Notes: a model not told the origin generated them from the letters alone. 64,000 nucleotides of DNA from Peptostreptococcus porci (GCF_009695815.1 NZ_VUNE01000001.1:806001-870000); one strand, 5' to 3'. Counted from the stretch's first letter, positions 1 to 9,980 are shown. A program made the numbers and translations.

Positions 1-537
1 ATTATTCCTGCAGAAAGGGTTGAACAAAAGTCATATGCGAGGTTTTCAAAAAGTCTGGCAAGGAAGAATCATCAAGTTTTCGTACCAAAATTGACATTGA
101 ACTCCGCAATGTTTTCGAAAAGTAAAATAGAGGAAATATTTAAAAGGCATGAGGATATAACAAAATGGATTGTGATTGGACATTCAGATAGTGGCAACAC
201 GGCACTGAAGATTGCTGCAAATGAAAAAAAGGTAATAGGTGCTGTATTTTTAGGATCATATGTGATAGGCGATGATTTAAAGCTAATAAATAAACCATCA
301 TTGTTGATTTGGGGAACTAATGATGGAATACTTGATTTTTCAAAGTTTAATGAGTTTAAGAAAAATCTGCCGGAAAAGACATTTTTCCATGAGATTGTCG
401 GAGGAAACAATTCCAATTTTGCAGACATACAATTGCTAAATAAAGACAACAATGCAAATATATCAAACGAAGAACAGCAAAATCAGGTAGTTGAGCAGGT
501 TCAAAAATTTATTGAAAATATTAATTCACAAAAATAA
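1..537 (+). CDS. Alpha/beta hydrolase, 3' part (gene starts before the window)
   Basis: The frame is open from base 1, so the N-terminus lies outside the window; 178 codons are visible. The product is an alpha/beta hydrolase of the Abhydrolase_5 type. It shows the nucleophile elbow GHSDSG (Ser codon near 184-189) and an acid-loop motif WGTNDGILD. In this family the catalytic His normally sits in a GGNH motif near the C-terminus. Here the motif reads GGNNSNF, with Asn at 409-411 in the His position. The substrate is unknown. The gene ends 33 bases before glpK, so the two may be co-transcribed. Fold assignment is good; activity is uncertain because of the missing His. Confidence 0.75.
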   Translation: MIPAERVEQKSYARFSKSLARKNHQVFVPKLTLNSAMFSKSKIEEIFKRHEDITKWIVIGHSDSGNTALKIAANEKKVIGAVFLGSYVIGDDLKLINKPSLLIWGTNDGILDFSKFNEFKKNLPEKTFFHEIVGGNNSNFADIQLLNKDNNANISNEEQQNQVVEQVQKFIENINSQK

Positions 538-570
538 ATAAAAAATACACTCTTTGCTGGAGGTGGTTTT

Positions 571-2085
571 ATGGAAGATATTAAAAAGAAATATATTATG
601 GCACTTGACGCTGGTACAACAAGCTGTAGAGCGATTCTATTCAACGTAGATGGAACAATCCACAAATTGTCACAAAAGGAATTTAAGCAATATTATCCTG
701 ATGATGCTTGGGTGGAGCATGATGCACTTGAAATCTGGGGAACTATGATGGGAGTGATGAGAGAAGTTATAGAGTTCTCTGGTATATCGCCGAAAGAAAT
801 TCATTGCATAGGGATAACAAATCAAAGAGAAACAACTGTTGTCTGGGACAAAAATACCGGCAAACCGATTTATAATGCCATAGTTTGGCAGTGTAGAAGA
901 ACTGCTCAAATGTGTTTGGAATTTGAAGAAAAAGGGCTTGGAGAAATGATAAGGCTAAAAACAGGGCTTCCTATAGATGCCTATTTCTCAGCCAGCAAAA
1001 TAAAATGGATACTAGATAATGTTGATGGAGCAATGGAAAAGGCAAATAATGGAGAGCTGTTGTTTGGAACTATAGATACTTGGTTAATTTGGAATCTTAC
1101 GAGAGGAAGGGAACACGTAACTGACTACTCAAATGCTTCAAGAACCATGCTGTTCAATATAAATGAATTGGCATGGGACGACGAGCTATTAGAGCTTTTT
1201 GGAATACCGAAAAGCATGATGCCAACTCCAATGCCTTCTAATTCCATATTCGGTCACACTGATAAGGAAATGCTTGCAAGCTCTCAAATTCCTATTTCAG
1301 GCTGTGCAGGAGATCAGCAGGCGTCCTTGTTTGGGCAGAAATGTCTCGATATAGGTGATGTGAAAAATACCTATGGAACTGGATGCTTCGTAATGATGAA
1401 TACAGGAGAAAATATTATAAGGTCTAACAATGGCTTGATAACTACTATTGCATGGGGGATTGGTGACAAGGTTCAATATGCTCTTGAAGGAAGTATTTTT
1501 GTTGCTGGATCACTGATTCAATGGCTTAGGGATAGTCTAAGAATGCTGAAAACTTCCGAACAGAGTGAAAAATATGCCACAGCAGTTGAAGATAACAATG
1601 GAGTTTATGTTGTACCAGCTTTTACAGGGCTTGGAGCACCATATTGGGATATGTATGCAAGAGGTACAATCGTGGGCTTGACAAGAGGGGCAACAAAGGA
1701 ACATATTATCAGAGCATGTTTGGAATCTATAGCATATCAAAGTAAGGATGTTATTTTGGATATGCAAAAGGATTTAAATTCTCCTATAAAAAAACTAAAG
1801 GTCGATGGCGGTGCCAGCAATAATAGTTTTTTGATGCAGTTTCAAGCCGATATACTGGGGATTGAAGTAAAAAAATCATATTTGTCTGAAAGTACGGCAC
1901 TTGGAGCAGCGTTATTGGCAGGCTTGGGATGTGGAGTATACGATGATTTATCCGAAGTAAGAAGTATGTTATTTGACGAAAAAAAATATTCCCCTGACAA
2001 AAATAGAGAAAAATACGAGGAATATTATAATAATTGGTTAAGAGCTGTAAATAGATCTCTTAATTGGAAAAAGGAAAGTGATTAG
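571..2085 (+). CDS. glpK: Glycerol kinase
   Basis: Phosphorylates glycerol to sn-glycerol 3-phosphate with ATP in the cytoplasm. At 504 aa it has the usual GlpK length. The N-terminal phosphate-binding motif [14 protein letters not shown] (about residues 11-24), [20 protein letters not shown], the substrate region [14 protein letters not shown], the NTYGTGCF loop and the C-terminal FGGY motif [16 protein letters not shown] are all present. A GGAGGTGG ribosome site lies 6 bases before the ATG. No glpF, glpO or glpD lies beside it; the next gene is an NRPS-like protein starting one base after the stop. The kinase assignment is secure. Confidence 0.97.
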   Translation: MEDIKKKYIMALDAGTTSCRAILFNVDGTIHKLSQKEFKQYYPDDAWVEHDALEIWGTMMGVMREVIEFSGISPKEIHCIGITNQRETTVVWDKNTGKPIYNAIVWQCRRTAQMCLEFEEKGLGEMIRLKTGLPIDAYFSASKIKWILDNVDGAMEKANNGELLFGTIDTWLIWNLTRGREHVTDYSNASRTMLFNINELAWDDELLELFGIPKSMMPTPMPSNSIFGHTDKEMLASSQIPISGCAGDQQASLFGQKCLDIGDVKNTYGTGCFVMMNTGENIIRSNNGLITTIAWGIGDKVQYALEGSIFVAGSLIQWLRDSLRMLKTSEQSEKYATAVEDNNGVYVVPAFTGLGAPYWDMYARGTIVGLTRGATKEHIIRACLESIAYQSKDVILDMQKDLNSPIKKLKVDGGASNNSFLMQFQADILGIEVKKSYLSESTALGAALLAGLGCGVYDDLSEVRSMLFDEKKYSPDKNREKYEEYYNNWLRAVNRSLNWKKESD

Positions 2086-2086
2086 A

Positions 2087-4285
2087 ATGGTGAAAAATAA
2101 ACATCATAATTTGGCAGAAAAATACTGGAACAATCTTTTGTCCGGTTATATAACGCTGGCTCGATTTCCAAATGATTTTTATAATAATGAATCAAAAAAA
2201 TTTAGTATGATTCAAAAATCAATTAAGAAAACGGCGTTTAGAAATATGCTGTCATATTGTGAGAAAAACTCAATAAATTTGGATTCACTTTTGGATACTG
2301 TTTTTGGAATAGTTTTGCAAAAATTTACCCATGAAGATGACGTAGTTTTCGGAAAAAATAGCAATCTGCTTCCAATAAGAATCAACACAAATAACTACAA
2401 TATGAGGTTTATCGATTTCTGTAGAAGTATTATGAATCAAACAATTGAATCTCATGAGTACAGTTATTACGTTGGATGCTCCAGTACCTTTAAGAACGCT
2501 GTAAACGACAAGCTTATAAATACAGCGTTTCTATTCAACGTATTTGATGATAACAGCAATTCTGATGAACAGCTCGATAAGCTCGATATGTACATGAGGG
2601 TAAGTGTGCATGACGGATTAAAAATTAAGCTGATGTACAGACAATCCTATTACGATAAAAATACAGCTAGAAGTGTGGTTTATCTTTTCAAATACATTCT
2701 TCAGCAGATTATATCGAATCCTGGAATTCGCTTGAGAGAAATTCAGAATATGAAAGAAGAGCATAGAGATTTGTTTACAAAGACGAATGAATCCAATATA
2801 TACGAATTTGATAAGACAGTTGGTTACTTGAATAAATTGAAGGAACAGATAGAAAAAACACCTGAAAATATTGCCATATGCGATATAAATAAGAGCATTA
2901 CATATAGAGAAATGGACGAAATTACTGATAGAATAGCAGCATATTTAAACCATATTGGCATTGGAGTAGGAGATACGGTTGCAGTCTTGCAGGAGAGAAC
3001 AATTTATGTTCCTTTGGCTGCAATTTCTGTGATAAAGGCTGGAGCAGTCTTTTTTCCAATAGATAGAGCAAATCCAGATGAGAGATTGGGGTATCTTTTG
3101 GAAGATGGACAAGCAAAGGTTATACTTACCTGTGATTCTCTGTTGGAAAGAATTAAGAGCTGTGGCTGGAAATATGATATTGTGAGTATGGATGATGAAA
3201 CAGTCAGAAACAATGATTTCGAGCTTAAAATAAACAAATACAATCCTAAAGGGGAGGCTTATAGAATATCTACCTCTGGAACTACTGGTAGACCGAAGTG
3301 TATTAGTATCAGGCACGAAAGCCTAATGAATATGTGCTACTATTCAATAGACTATATAAAAGCAACTGAAAAAGATAAGTGCGGAATATATTTGAGCTTT
3401 AGTTTTGATGCCATTATGAAGCAGATATTTCCTTATTTATTGGTTGGAGCTTCTGTGGATGTCATACCAGAAATTTCAAGAGTTGACGAATACTCCCTTG
3501 AAAGCTATTGTATGCTTAAAGGGATCACTATATTGGCATTGCCTTCAATATTGGGCAAGCTATTTGTTATGAATTGCTCTTGTCCTACCTTGAGAGTTTT
3601 ACAGGTCGGTGGTGATAAATTTAAGGGCTATAGGAAAAGAAACTATGAAATTTATAACGAATATGGTCCAGCAGAGTTCACTGTTTTGTGTACTCAGTTT
3701 CACGTGGATAAATACTATGAACAAGTTCCAGTGGGAAAGGCTGTGTACAATACTGAAATATATGTTTTAGATAAGTATGACAATATTTGTTCCGTTGGTA
3801 TGCCAGGTGAATTGTGCCTTTCTGGTATTCAGATTGCAAACGGATACTTGAATAATGAAGAACAAAATAAATCGTCCTTCGTAAAAAATCCATTTGCCCA
3901 TGACGAAAATTCTCAGATTATGTATAGAACAGGTGATTTGGCGAAGTGGATTGATGATGAGGGCACCATCTCTGTTTTGGGAAGAATGGATTCTCAGATA
4001 AAAATAAATGGAATAAGAATAGAGATCTTCGAAATTGAAAATATGATAAATATGATTCCAGAGATAAAAAATAGTGTAGTGGTGAAAAGGGAAGACGAAA
4101 ATGGCGAAAACTATTTAGACGCTTATTTTGTACCATATGAGGATTATTATGAAGAAAAAAAAGTTGAAGGCTTTCTAATGGAAAACCTACCTCCCCATAT
4201 GATTCCACGAAACATTGCCAGGTTGTGTGTGTTGCCAGTCACACCGATTGGAAAGGTGGATAAAAAATCACTGCCAAAGTTGTAG
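2087..4285 (+). CDS. Orphan NRPS-like protein: C-terminal half of a condensation domain plus adenylation domain
   Basis: Start is the ATG at 2087; AAGGAAAG at 2071-2078 gives correct spacing, better than the in-frame GTG at 2078. Residues about 5-235 resemble only the C-terminal half of an NRPS condensation domain (the AEKYWNNLLSG entry, KFTHEDDVVFG). The half carrying the catalytic HHxxxDG is absent. Residues about 245-730 are a full amino-acid adenylation domain: core motif A3 STSGTTGRPK, A4 FSFDAIMKQ with the Asp that binds the substrate amino group, A5 NEYGPAE, A7 YRTGDLAKW, A8 GRMDSQIKINGIRIE, A10 PIGKVDKKSL with the catalytic Lys. The protein ends right after A10, with no carrier domain. 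It should form an aminoacyl-adenylate; the acceptor is unknown. No carrier protein or phosphopantetheinyl transferase is in the window. The gene follows glpK by one base and is probably co-transcribed. Confidence 0.85.
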   Translation: MVKNKHHNLAEKYWNNLLSGYITLARFPNDFYNNESKKFSMIQKSIKKTAFRNMLSYCEKNSINLDSLLDTVFGIVLQKFTHEDDVVFGKNSNLLPIRINTNNYNMRFIDFCRSIMNQTIESHEYSYYVGCSSTFKNAVNDKLINTAFLFNVFDDNSNSDEQLDKLDMYMRVSVHDGLKIKLMYRQSYYDKNTARSVVYLFKYILQQIISNPGIRLREIQNMKEEHRDLFTKTNESNIYEFDKTVGYLNKLKEQIEKTPENIAICDINKSITYREMDEITDRIAAYLNHIGIGVGDTVAVLQERTIYVPLAAISVIKAGAVFFPIDRANPDERLGYLLEDGQAKVILTCDSLLERIKSCGWKYDIVSMDDETVRNNDFELKINKYNPKGEAYRISTSGTTGRPKCISIRHESLMNMCYYSIDYIKATEKDKCGIYLSFSFDAIMKQIFPYLLVGASVDVIPEISRVDEYSLESYCMLKGITILALPSILGKLFVMNCSCPTLRVLQVGGDKFKGYRKRNYEIYNEYGPAEFTVLCTQFHVDKYYEQVPVGKAVYNTEIYVLDKYDNICSVGMPGELCLSGIQIANGYLNNEEQNKSSFVKNPFAHDENSQIMYRTGDLAKWIDDEGTISVLGRMDSQIKINGIRIEIFEIENMINMIPEIKNSVVVKREDENGENYLDAYFVPYEDYYEEKKVEGFLMENLPPHMIPRNIARLCVLPVTPIGKVDKKSLPKL

Positions 4286-4297
4286 TTATTGTTATTT

Positions 4298-4337
4298 TAT
4301 ATATTAAAAGGAGCCATTTGGCTCCTTTTAATATATA
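4298..4337. terminator. Bidirectional terminator between the NRPS-like gene and ddl
   Basis: A near-perfect inverted repeat of about 19 bp per arm with a 2-base loop (core GGAGCCA-TT-TGGCTCC). A-rich and T-rich flanks serve both strands. It sits between two convergent genes. Confidence 0.9.
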
Positions 4338-4369
4338 AATTTAAAAATTATGTGCTATATTGACGCTTG

Positions 4370-5266
4370 CTACATTGATGTTTCAATAAGCTTATCCAGC
4401 AAATCAGAATATGAAAGGCCTCTTGCTGCAGCACTTTTCGGAATAAGACTTGTTTCTGTCATTCCTGGCAAAGTATTTAATTCAAGCAAGTACACATCTC
4501 CATCGTCAGTTATTATATAGTCGACTCTGACATATCCTTTGCAATTGTATGCATTCCAACACTTTGATGAAGTCGATAAAACCTTTTCGTCCAATTCTTT
4601 TGGTAATTCGACAACAACTTCCTTCGCACCATTGGTAGTGGAATATTTTGCTTCATAGTTAAAAAACTCTTGCTCAGACGTTATTTTGATAGTTGGGTAT
4701 ATTTCACCATTCAATACAAATGATGTATATTCGACACCCTTGATATATTTTTCGATCATGACAATCTCATCGTACTTTAAGCCTTCTCTTACTGCATTTT
4801 CTACATCTTCTTTATCCTTAACAAAAAAAGTAGCCACGCTCGAACCACCTGAATTAGGCTTGATAAAAACTGGATATCCAAGTCTATCGATATCGTCATA
4901 ATTTATTTCATCTACACTCTTTACTGTCAGCCAATCTGCAGTCAAGATGTCATTTTGTCTTGCTATTGTCTTGGTAAAATTCTTATCCATCAATATTCCA
5001 CTAGTAAGTGGACTACATCCACAGTATTTTATGTCCATTGAATCAAGAATAGATTGAATACAACCGTCTTCTCCAAATTTTCCGTGTAGACCCAATATTA
5101 CCAAATCGACGTCTTTATCGAGATTGAAAACATCAGTCTTGTTGTCTATCTTAAAATCTAATACATCATATTTATCTTTCTTTAGATTTTCAACCATAGC
5201 TTTACCTGATTTTAATGAAACCTCTCTCTCTGAAGAGATTCCACCATATATTACAGCAACTTTCAT
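4370..5266 (-). CDS. ddl: D-alanine--D-alanine ligase
   Basis: ATP-grasp ligase joining two D-alanines for peptidoglycan precursor synthesis, cytoplasmic. The ATG at 5266 is chosen because GGGGG lies just upstream; a longer in-frame start at 5287 would leave seven extra residues before the conserved MKVAVIYGG. N-terminal VAVIYGGISSEREVSLKSG, central KPNSGGSS, and C-terminal YLLELNTLPGMTETSL are Ddl signatures. The EAKY motif is typical of D-Ala-D-Ala rather than D-Ala-D-Lac enzymes. At 298 aa the length is normal. It is transcribed alone from a promoter at 5303-5332. Confidence 0.95.
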   Translation of the reverse strand: MKVAVIYGGISSEREVSLKSGKAMVENLKKDKYDVLDFKIDNKTDVFNLDKDVDLVILGLHGKFGEDGCIQSILDSMDIKYCGCSPLTSGILMDKNFTKTIARQNDILTADWLTVKSVDEINYDDIDRLGYPVFIKPNSGGSSVATFFVKDKEDVENAVREGLKYDEIVMIEKYIKGVEYTSFVLNGEIYPTIKITSEQEFFNYEAKYSTTNGAKEVVVELPKELDEKVLSTSSKCWNAYNCKGYVRVDYIITDDGDVYLLELNTLPGMTETSLIPKSAAARGLSYSDLLDKLIETSM

Positions 5267-5598
5267 AATGTACCCCCTTTTAGTCATTTATGATATATGA
5301 TAATTATACACGTAAACACACCAATATTGCAATACTATTGACTGATAAAAACAATTCAATACTTTATTTTGTAAGAAAAATGTCATTGTTTTAGCATAAT
5401 TTTCTAATAAAAAAAGACTAATAAATAAAATGGCATAATAAAAACAAGCAAAATAGATTAAAATAGCGGGTAAACCTTGAATAAAATCTATTTTTCTGAT
5501 AGTATTATAGTATATAAATTAAAAAAATATTTCGATGTAGAGATATTTTCTATGTCAAAAATTTACCTCGAATATATGGGTAAAAGAAGGAGTATATT
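5267..5598. other. Divergent intergenic region ddl / cinA
   Basis: About 330 AT-rich bases carrying the ddl promoter on the minus strand and a likely cinA promoter on the plus strand: TTGAAT at 5477-5482, 17 bases, TAGTAT at 5500-5505. No reading frame or RNA structure is evident. Confidence 0.6.
5303..5332 (-). promoter_or_regulatory. Promoter for ddl
   Basis: On the minus strand TTGCAA (5327-5332), 18 bases, TATAAT (5303-5308). The -10 lies about 37 bases before the ddl start. Confidence 0.6.
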
Positions 5599-6861
5599 AT
5601 GAACATTGAAATAATTTCTGTTGGTACAGAACTGCTATTGGGAGATATTTTAAACTCCAATGCTCAATTTCTCTCAAGAGAAATAGCAAATTTGGGAATG
5701 AATGTGTATACACAAATGACTGTTGGTGATAATATTGACAGGTTGGTTGACTGTTTTGAGTTCGCATTTAGAAGGGCTGATATTGTCATAACTACAGGTG
5801 GATTAGGTCCTACAACTGACGATATAACAAAGGAAGGCGCAGCAAAATATTTTAATCAAGAGCTAAGGTTAAACGAACACTATTGGAAAATTATTCTTGA
5901 AAAATGTGCAAAGTTCAGTGGTGACATAAGTAAGGTTCCAGCTAATAATATCAGACAAGCTATGTTTCCTGAAGAATCAACAATAATTCCAAACAATAAT
6001 GGAACTGCGCCCGGAGCAATTTTTGCCAAGGATGGTAAAAAGATAATTGTTTTACCTGGACCACCAAGAGAAATGAAAGCGATGTTTAGAGAAAATGTAT
6101 TGCCGTTATTGATTTCTGAATCTAAAGAAATAATAAAGTCAAAATACATTAGATTCTTTGGAATAGGTGAATCGTCACTTGAGCTCAAATTAATCGATCT
6201 ACTAAATAGTCAAACCAATCCGACTATGGCGCTATATGCAAAGGAAGGCGAAGTTTTGATTAGGGTAACAGCAAAATGTAAGACGAGCGAGGAATGTGAC
6301 TTGCTAATAGATGGGTTAGTGTCCAAAGTCGAAGAAATTTGTGGAGAATACATATATCTAATAGGTGATGAAAGCATTTCAGATAGTCAATCGGAATTAG
6401 ATACTGTCGTCGCAAGGATGTTGGTTGAAAGTGGCTTAAAGATTTCAATAGCCGAATCATGTACTGGCGGACTGATAGCTTCATCTTTAATAAGTTATCC
6501 AGGTATTTCTTCATCACTAATGGAAGGATGTGTTACATATTCGAACGAGGCGAAGATTCATAGATTGGGTGTAAATAAGGACACTCTGGACAAATTTGGT
6601 GCTGTGAGCAGAGAAACTGCAATGGAGATGGCAATAGGAATAGCCAAATCTCTAGGAGTCGATATTGGTATTTCTACGACTGGAATTGCAGGTCCAAATG
6701 GGGAAAGTGAAGAAAAACCGATTGGATTGGTGTATTTTGGTGTATATAATAGAGGAGAAGTATATTCTATAAAACGAATTTTTACAGGTGATAGAAATAT
6801 GGTAAGAAATAGAGCAACAAAATTTGCTCTTAATGAAATTAGACTGCTATTGAAAAAATAG
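5599..6861 (+). CDS. cinA: CinA family protein (MoCF-like domain plus NMN deamidase domain)
   Basis: At 420 aa it is full length. The N-terminal molybdopterin-binding-like domain has SVGTELLLGDILNSNAQFL, TTGGLGPTTDD and LPGPPREMKAMF. The C-terminal CinA domain has IAESCTGGL and STTGIAGPNG, matching nicotinamide-nucleotide amidase (PncC). In the family this domain recycles NMN to nicotinate mononucleotide, and some members are competence-induced. AGAAGGAG lies 7 bases before the ATG. There is no recA next to it, unlike in streptococci. It stands ahead of a HAD phosphatase with a 58-base gap. Confidence 0.93.
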   Translation: MNIEIISVGTELLLGDILNSNAQFLSREIANLGMNVYTQMTVGDNIDRLVDCFEFAFRRADIVITTGGLGPTTDDITKEGAAKYFNQELRLNEHYWKIILEKCAKFSGDISKVPANNIRQAMFPEESTIIPNNNGTAPGAIFAKDGKKIIVLPGPPREMKAMFRENVLPLLISESKEIIKSKYIRFFGIGESSLELKLIDLLNSQTNPTMALYAKEGEVLIRVTAKCKTSEECDLLIDGLVSKVEEICGEYIYLIGDESISDSQSELDTVVARMLVESGLKISIAESCTGGLIASSLISYPGISSSLMEGCVTYSNEAKIHRLGVNKDTLDKFGAVSRETAMEMAIGIAKSLGVDIGISTTGIAGPNGESEEKPIGLVYFGVYNRGEVYSIKRIFTGDRNMVRNRATKFALNEIRLLLKK

Positions 6862-6919
6862 CTTTTATGTAAAAATTTGAATTATATAGATTCAGAAAAA
6901 AACGTATGATGGAGGCTTT

Positions 6920-7720
6920 ATGATAAAAAATATTTTCTGTGATTTAGATGGAACTTTATATAATGATTCTATTTCTGAGAGAGATATTAGAGCTATTGAG
7001 CTTGCTGAGAGCTTGGGTATTCAATTCAATATTGCAACAGGAAGAGTGTATACTCACGCTCAGAATATTATAGAAAATATCAGCTTTAATGGATATCTTA
7101 TATGTGAAAATGGTTCTTATATATACGATAGGGACAATCAGTGCATATTCAAGGGGGTTTTGTCGGATACGCAGATAAAAAGAATTATTGAGGTTTACAG
7201 TTCAATTGATTATATAGACTTTGATAAAGACGTTATTTATTTCAAATATGACGGTGAAGTGATTATGCCAAATGATGGATCTAAATCTGGCTATTTCAAA
7301 AGTGGTTACAAAATTGATCCAGAAATAATGTCAAAAATAACCTATGATTCAAACGTTGGCAATATTGGAATTTCTTCACTAGATGGCGATAAGCTGAATA
7401 TGCTAGTTGAGGATTTCAAAAAGAAAATAGGTCATGAGTGCGAGGTCTATATTTCAAGCGAGTATACTATGAATATAGTACCAAAACTTATATCAAAGTT
7501 TGATGCTATTAAACAGGTTTGTAAAATGAATAATATAACTTTGGACGAGGTAGCGACTATTGGCGACTCTCCAAACGATATAAGTATGCTAGGTGGCGTT
7601 AAAATGAGCTTCGCAATGTCAAAATCTGTTGAAGCTGTGAAATCTTCAGCTACTTACGAAACTCCATCGGTTGCTGATGCGATTAACATGATAATAGATT
7701 ATAACTCAGTCTTAAAATAA
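6920..7720 (+). CDS. Cof-type HAD-family phosphatase
   Basis: A 266-aa cytoplasmic phosphatase of the Cof/YidA subfamily. Motif I is DLDGTLYN (residues 8-15, nucleophile Asp8 and acid Asp10). Motif II is the Thr in NIATGR. Motif III/IV is IGDSPNDISML near residue 214, with a C2 cap between. Substrates of this family are sugar phosphates and cofactors such as PLP or FMN; the sequence does not tell which. GGAGGC precedes the ATG by 4-5 bases. A membrane protein gene starts 30 bases downstream, probably in the same operon. Confidence 0.88.
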   Translation: MIKNIFCDLDGTLYNDSISERDIRAIELAESLGIQFNIATGRVYTHAQNIIENISFNGYLICENGSYIYDRDNQCIFKGVLSDTQIKRIIEVYSSIDYIDFDKDVIYFKYDGEVIMPNDGSKSGYFKSGYKIDPEIMSKITYDSNVGNIGISSLDGDKLNMLVEDFKKKIGHECEVYISSEYTMNIVPKLISKFDAIKQVCKMNNITLDEVATIGDSPNDISMLGGVKMSFAMSKSVEAVKSSATYETPSVADAINMIIDYNSVLK

Positions 7721-7749
7721 TATTTGTTGAATGAATGGTTGGTGGTAGT

Positions 7750-8304
7750 ATGATTAGTAATTTTAATTTTAGTGGAATATTTGATAGTAAAAATAGCAAA
7801 AAATTTATCGTGCTTGGAGTTATACTATTGGCAATAGGAACTTATTGCATTTCGAGAAAAAATATTGGAATTAATGTATTTTCATGGGGAATGGGGATTG
7901 CCTTTCTGTATGGTGCTTGGTTAAGTCTAAAAAATTTAAACGAGCTTACAAGATACTCTGACAAAAAAGAAATCAACAAAGCCAGAATGAAGTGCATGGG
8001 ATTATTTGTAACCGCCATTTTATTATTCATTTTTCCGAGGCAAGTAAATATGCTGCTATCAATTTCAATAGGATTATTTTTATTGGTTAGAGAGTTGCAA
8101 AATTATATGAACTACAGAAGATTTTCGACTGTTTACTTTAGTACATCAAATGTATTAAAACTATTGGTCGGAATATTATTGATAGTTTCTCCACTATTTT
8201 TGAGTAGATTCTTAGTGAGTATACTATCTGGTATAGTAATAATTTTCGGAGTATATTTTATAGTTGTGGGAATAAACATTATAAATAGAGAAGGCAATAG
8301 ATAA
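7750..8304 (+). CDS. DUF308/HdeD-like integral membrane protein
   Basis: The ATG at 7750 follows GGTGGTAG; an upstream in-frame ATG at 7735 lacks a ribosome site. The product is 184 aa with about six hydrophobic segments arranged as repeated pairs (for example VLGVILLAIGTYCI and LLVGILLIVSPLFL). This resembles the DUF308 (HdeD) family of small membrane proteins, whose role in Firmicutes is unknown. It follows the HAD phosphatase closely. Confidence 0.65.
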   Translation: MISNFNFSGIFDSKNSKKFIVLGVILLAIGTYCISRKNIGINVFSWGMGIAFLYGAWLSLKNLNELTRYSDKKEINKARMKCMGLFVTAILLFIFPRQVNMLLSISIGLFLLVRELQNYMNYRRFSTVYFSTSNVLKLLVGILLIVSPLFLSRFLVSILSGIVIIFGVYFIVVGINIINREGNR

Positions 8305-8404
8305 TATTTGCAGTAAATTGTAATAAGTTTATGAAATCTGAAAAATTCAACACAAACTGGTATTAATCTATGCCATGCTTAAAAAAAGGGGTTTATTATT
8401 TGGA

Positions 8405-9391
8405 ATGAAAAAAAGTAAAGATTCAAAGATTAAAAAAGAAATTGAACAGAAAAATGCCTTTAAATACAAAATTGAAAACAAAAGATATCACACTTGGAAC
8501 TATCATCTAAGGGAAAGGTTTGATTCAAAGGTTTTTAAGGTTTCCATAAATGCTGGTTTTACATGCCCGAATATTGATGGCAAAATATCGACAGGTGGAT
8601 GTACATATTGTAGCAAGGAGGGGTCTGGTGATTTTGCTGGGAATCCAAGGGAAAACCTGGTATCACAATTTGATAGCATAAAAAAAATGATGGAAAAAAA
8701 GTGGTCAAATGCAAAATATATCGGATATTTTCAGGCATTTACGAATACATATGCACCAGTTGAAGTATTGAGGGAAAAATATGAAACTATATTAAGTTTG
8801 GATGATGTTGTTGGATTGTCAATTTCGACAAGACCAGACTGCATCGAGGATGATGTGTTGGAATATTTGTCAGAATTAAACACTCGTACAAATTTATGGG
8901 TGGAGCTGGGATTACAGACCATTCATGATAATACATCAAGGCTTATTAATAGAGGACATGATTACAAAGCTTTTGAAGATTGTGTGATGCGTCTGAGAGA
9001 AAATGGAATAGATGTAGTAGTTCACATAATAAATGGGCTTCCTGGTGAAACAAAGGAAATGATGATGGATACTGTGAAAAAGGTGTGCAAATTGGATATT
9101 CAAGGTATAAAGATACACCTATTACATATAATTCGTGACACAGCAATGGAAAAGATGTATAATAAAAATATGGTTAGACTGATGGAATTTGATGAATACA
9201 TCGAATTGATATGTGATCAGTTGGAGATTATACCACAAGATATTGTGATACATAGGCTGACCGGCGATGGGAAAAAAGAAGAATTGGTGGGGCCACTATG
9301 GAGTCTGAAAAAATGGGAAGTCTTAAATGCAATTGATGATGAACTCAAAAGACGAGATAGCTGGCAAGGCAAGTATTTTTTTAGGGAGTAG
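8405..9391 (+). CDS. TIGR01212-family (YhcC-like) radical SAM protein
   Basis: The radical SAM cluster cysteines sit in GFTCPNIDGKISTGGCTYCS, the typical spacing of the YhcC/TIGR01212 family. The KRYHTWNYHLRERF opening is also typical. The biochemical role of the family is not established; tRNA or sulfur-related modification has been suggested. The ATG at 8405 is preferred because GGGG lies 13 bases upstream. An earlier in-frame ATG at 8375 has no ribosome site. The stop is 10 bases before the next start, suggesting an operon. Confidence 0.85.
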   Translation: MKKSKDSKIKKEIEQKNAFKYKIENKRYHTWNYHLRERFDSKVFKVSINAGFTCPNIDGKISTGGCTYCSKEGSGDFAGNPRENLVSQFDSIKKMMEKKWSNAKYIGYFQAFTNTYAPVEVLREKYETILSLDDVVGLSISTRPDCIEDDVLEYLSELNTRTNLWVELGLQTIHDNTSRLINRGHDYKAFEDCVMRLRENGIDVVVHIINGLPGETKEMMMDTVKKVCKLDIQGIKIHLLHIIRDTAMEKMYNKNMVRLMEFDEYIELICDQLEIIPQDIVIHRLTGDGKKEELVGPLWSLKKWEVLNAIDDELKRRDSWQGKYFFRE

Positions 9392-9401
9392 GTGGTTTTT
9401 G

Positions 9402-9977
9402 ATGATGATGAAGACGCATATAATAATTGCTAATTCATTAATAGAACACACTGATAGTAACAAGCGGTTTTTGATAGATGATAAAAATTTTATATATGGC
9501 AATGTCAAACCAGATATTATTTCAAAGTATAAATTAAAAAAGCATTATATGGATGAATCCTATGAGATGATTTTAAGGAAAATAGATTTTTTAAAGAAAC
9601 TTGATTTAGACAAAATGGAAAAAATATTTACTAAGAAAGAATTTTCTCAAGAGATAGGTGTGATTTGTCACTTTTTGGCAGATTTTTTCTGTGTTGCTCA
9701 TAGTGAAAGATGGGAGTTCAAGCATAGTATGATTATTCATATTAAGTACGAAAAGGGTTTGACAAAAGTAGCTGAGGATTTCAAGATAAAAAATAATAGA
9801 ATCCAGTATTTGGATGATATCGATTCATTTATTGAAACCTTGTATGAGGAGTACAAGACAAATGGCAATTTTGAAGTAAATGATTTAAGATTCTCGACAT
9901 ATATTTGCAATACAGTGACAAACTACATTCTTGAAAATATTTTGAATAACACGATAAAGTCTCATTCTGTGGCATAA
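9402..9977 (+). CDS. Zinc-dependent phospholipase C family protein
   Basis: The start is taken at the first ATG of three in a row (9402) after GGAGTAGGTGG. The open frame reaches back into the previous gene, but that part has no ribosome site. The 191-aa product has N-terminal KTHIIIANSLI, GNVKPDI and CHFLADFFCVAHS, which match the His/Asp metal ligands of the zinc-dependent phospholipase C / S1-P1 nuclease fold (PF00882). There is no signal peptide, so it is probably not a secreted toxin. Clostridia commonly carry such cytoplasmic paralogues of unknown substrate. Confidence 0.75.
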   Translation: MMMKTHIIIANSLIEHTDSNKRFLIDDKNFIYGNVKPDIISKYKLKKHYMDESYEMILRKIDFLKKLDLDKMEKIFTKKEFSQEIGVICHFLADFFCVAHSERWEFKHSMIIHIKYEKGLTKVAEDFKIKNNRIQYLDDIDSFIETLYEEYKTNGNFEVNDLRFSTYICNTVTNYILENILNNTIKSHSVA

Positions 9978-9980
9978 AAG

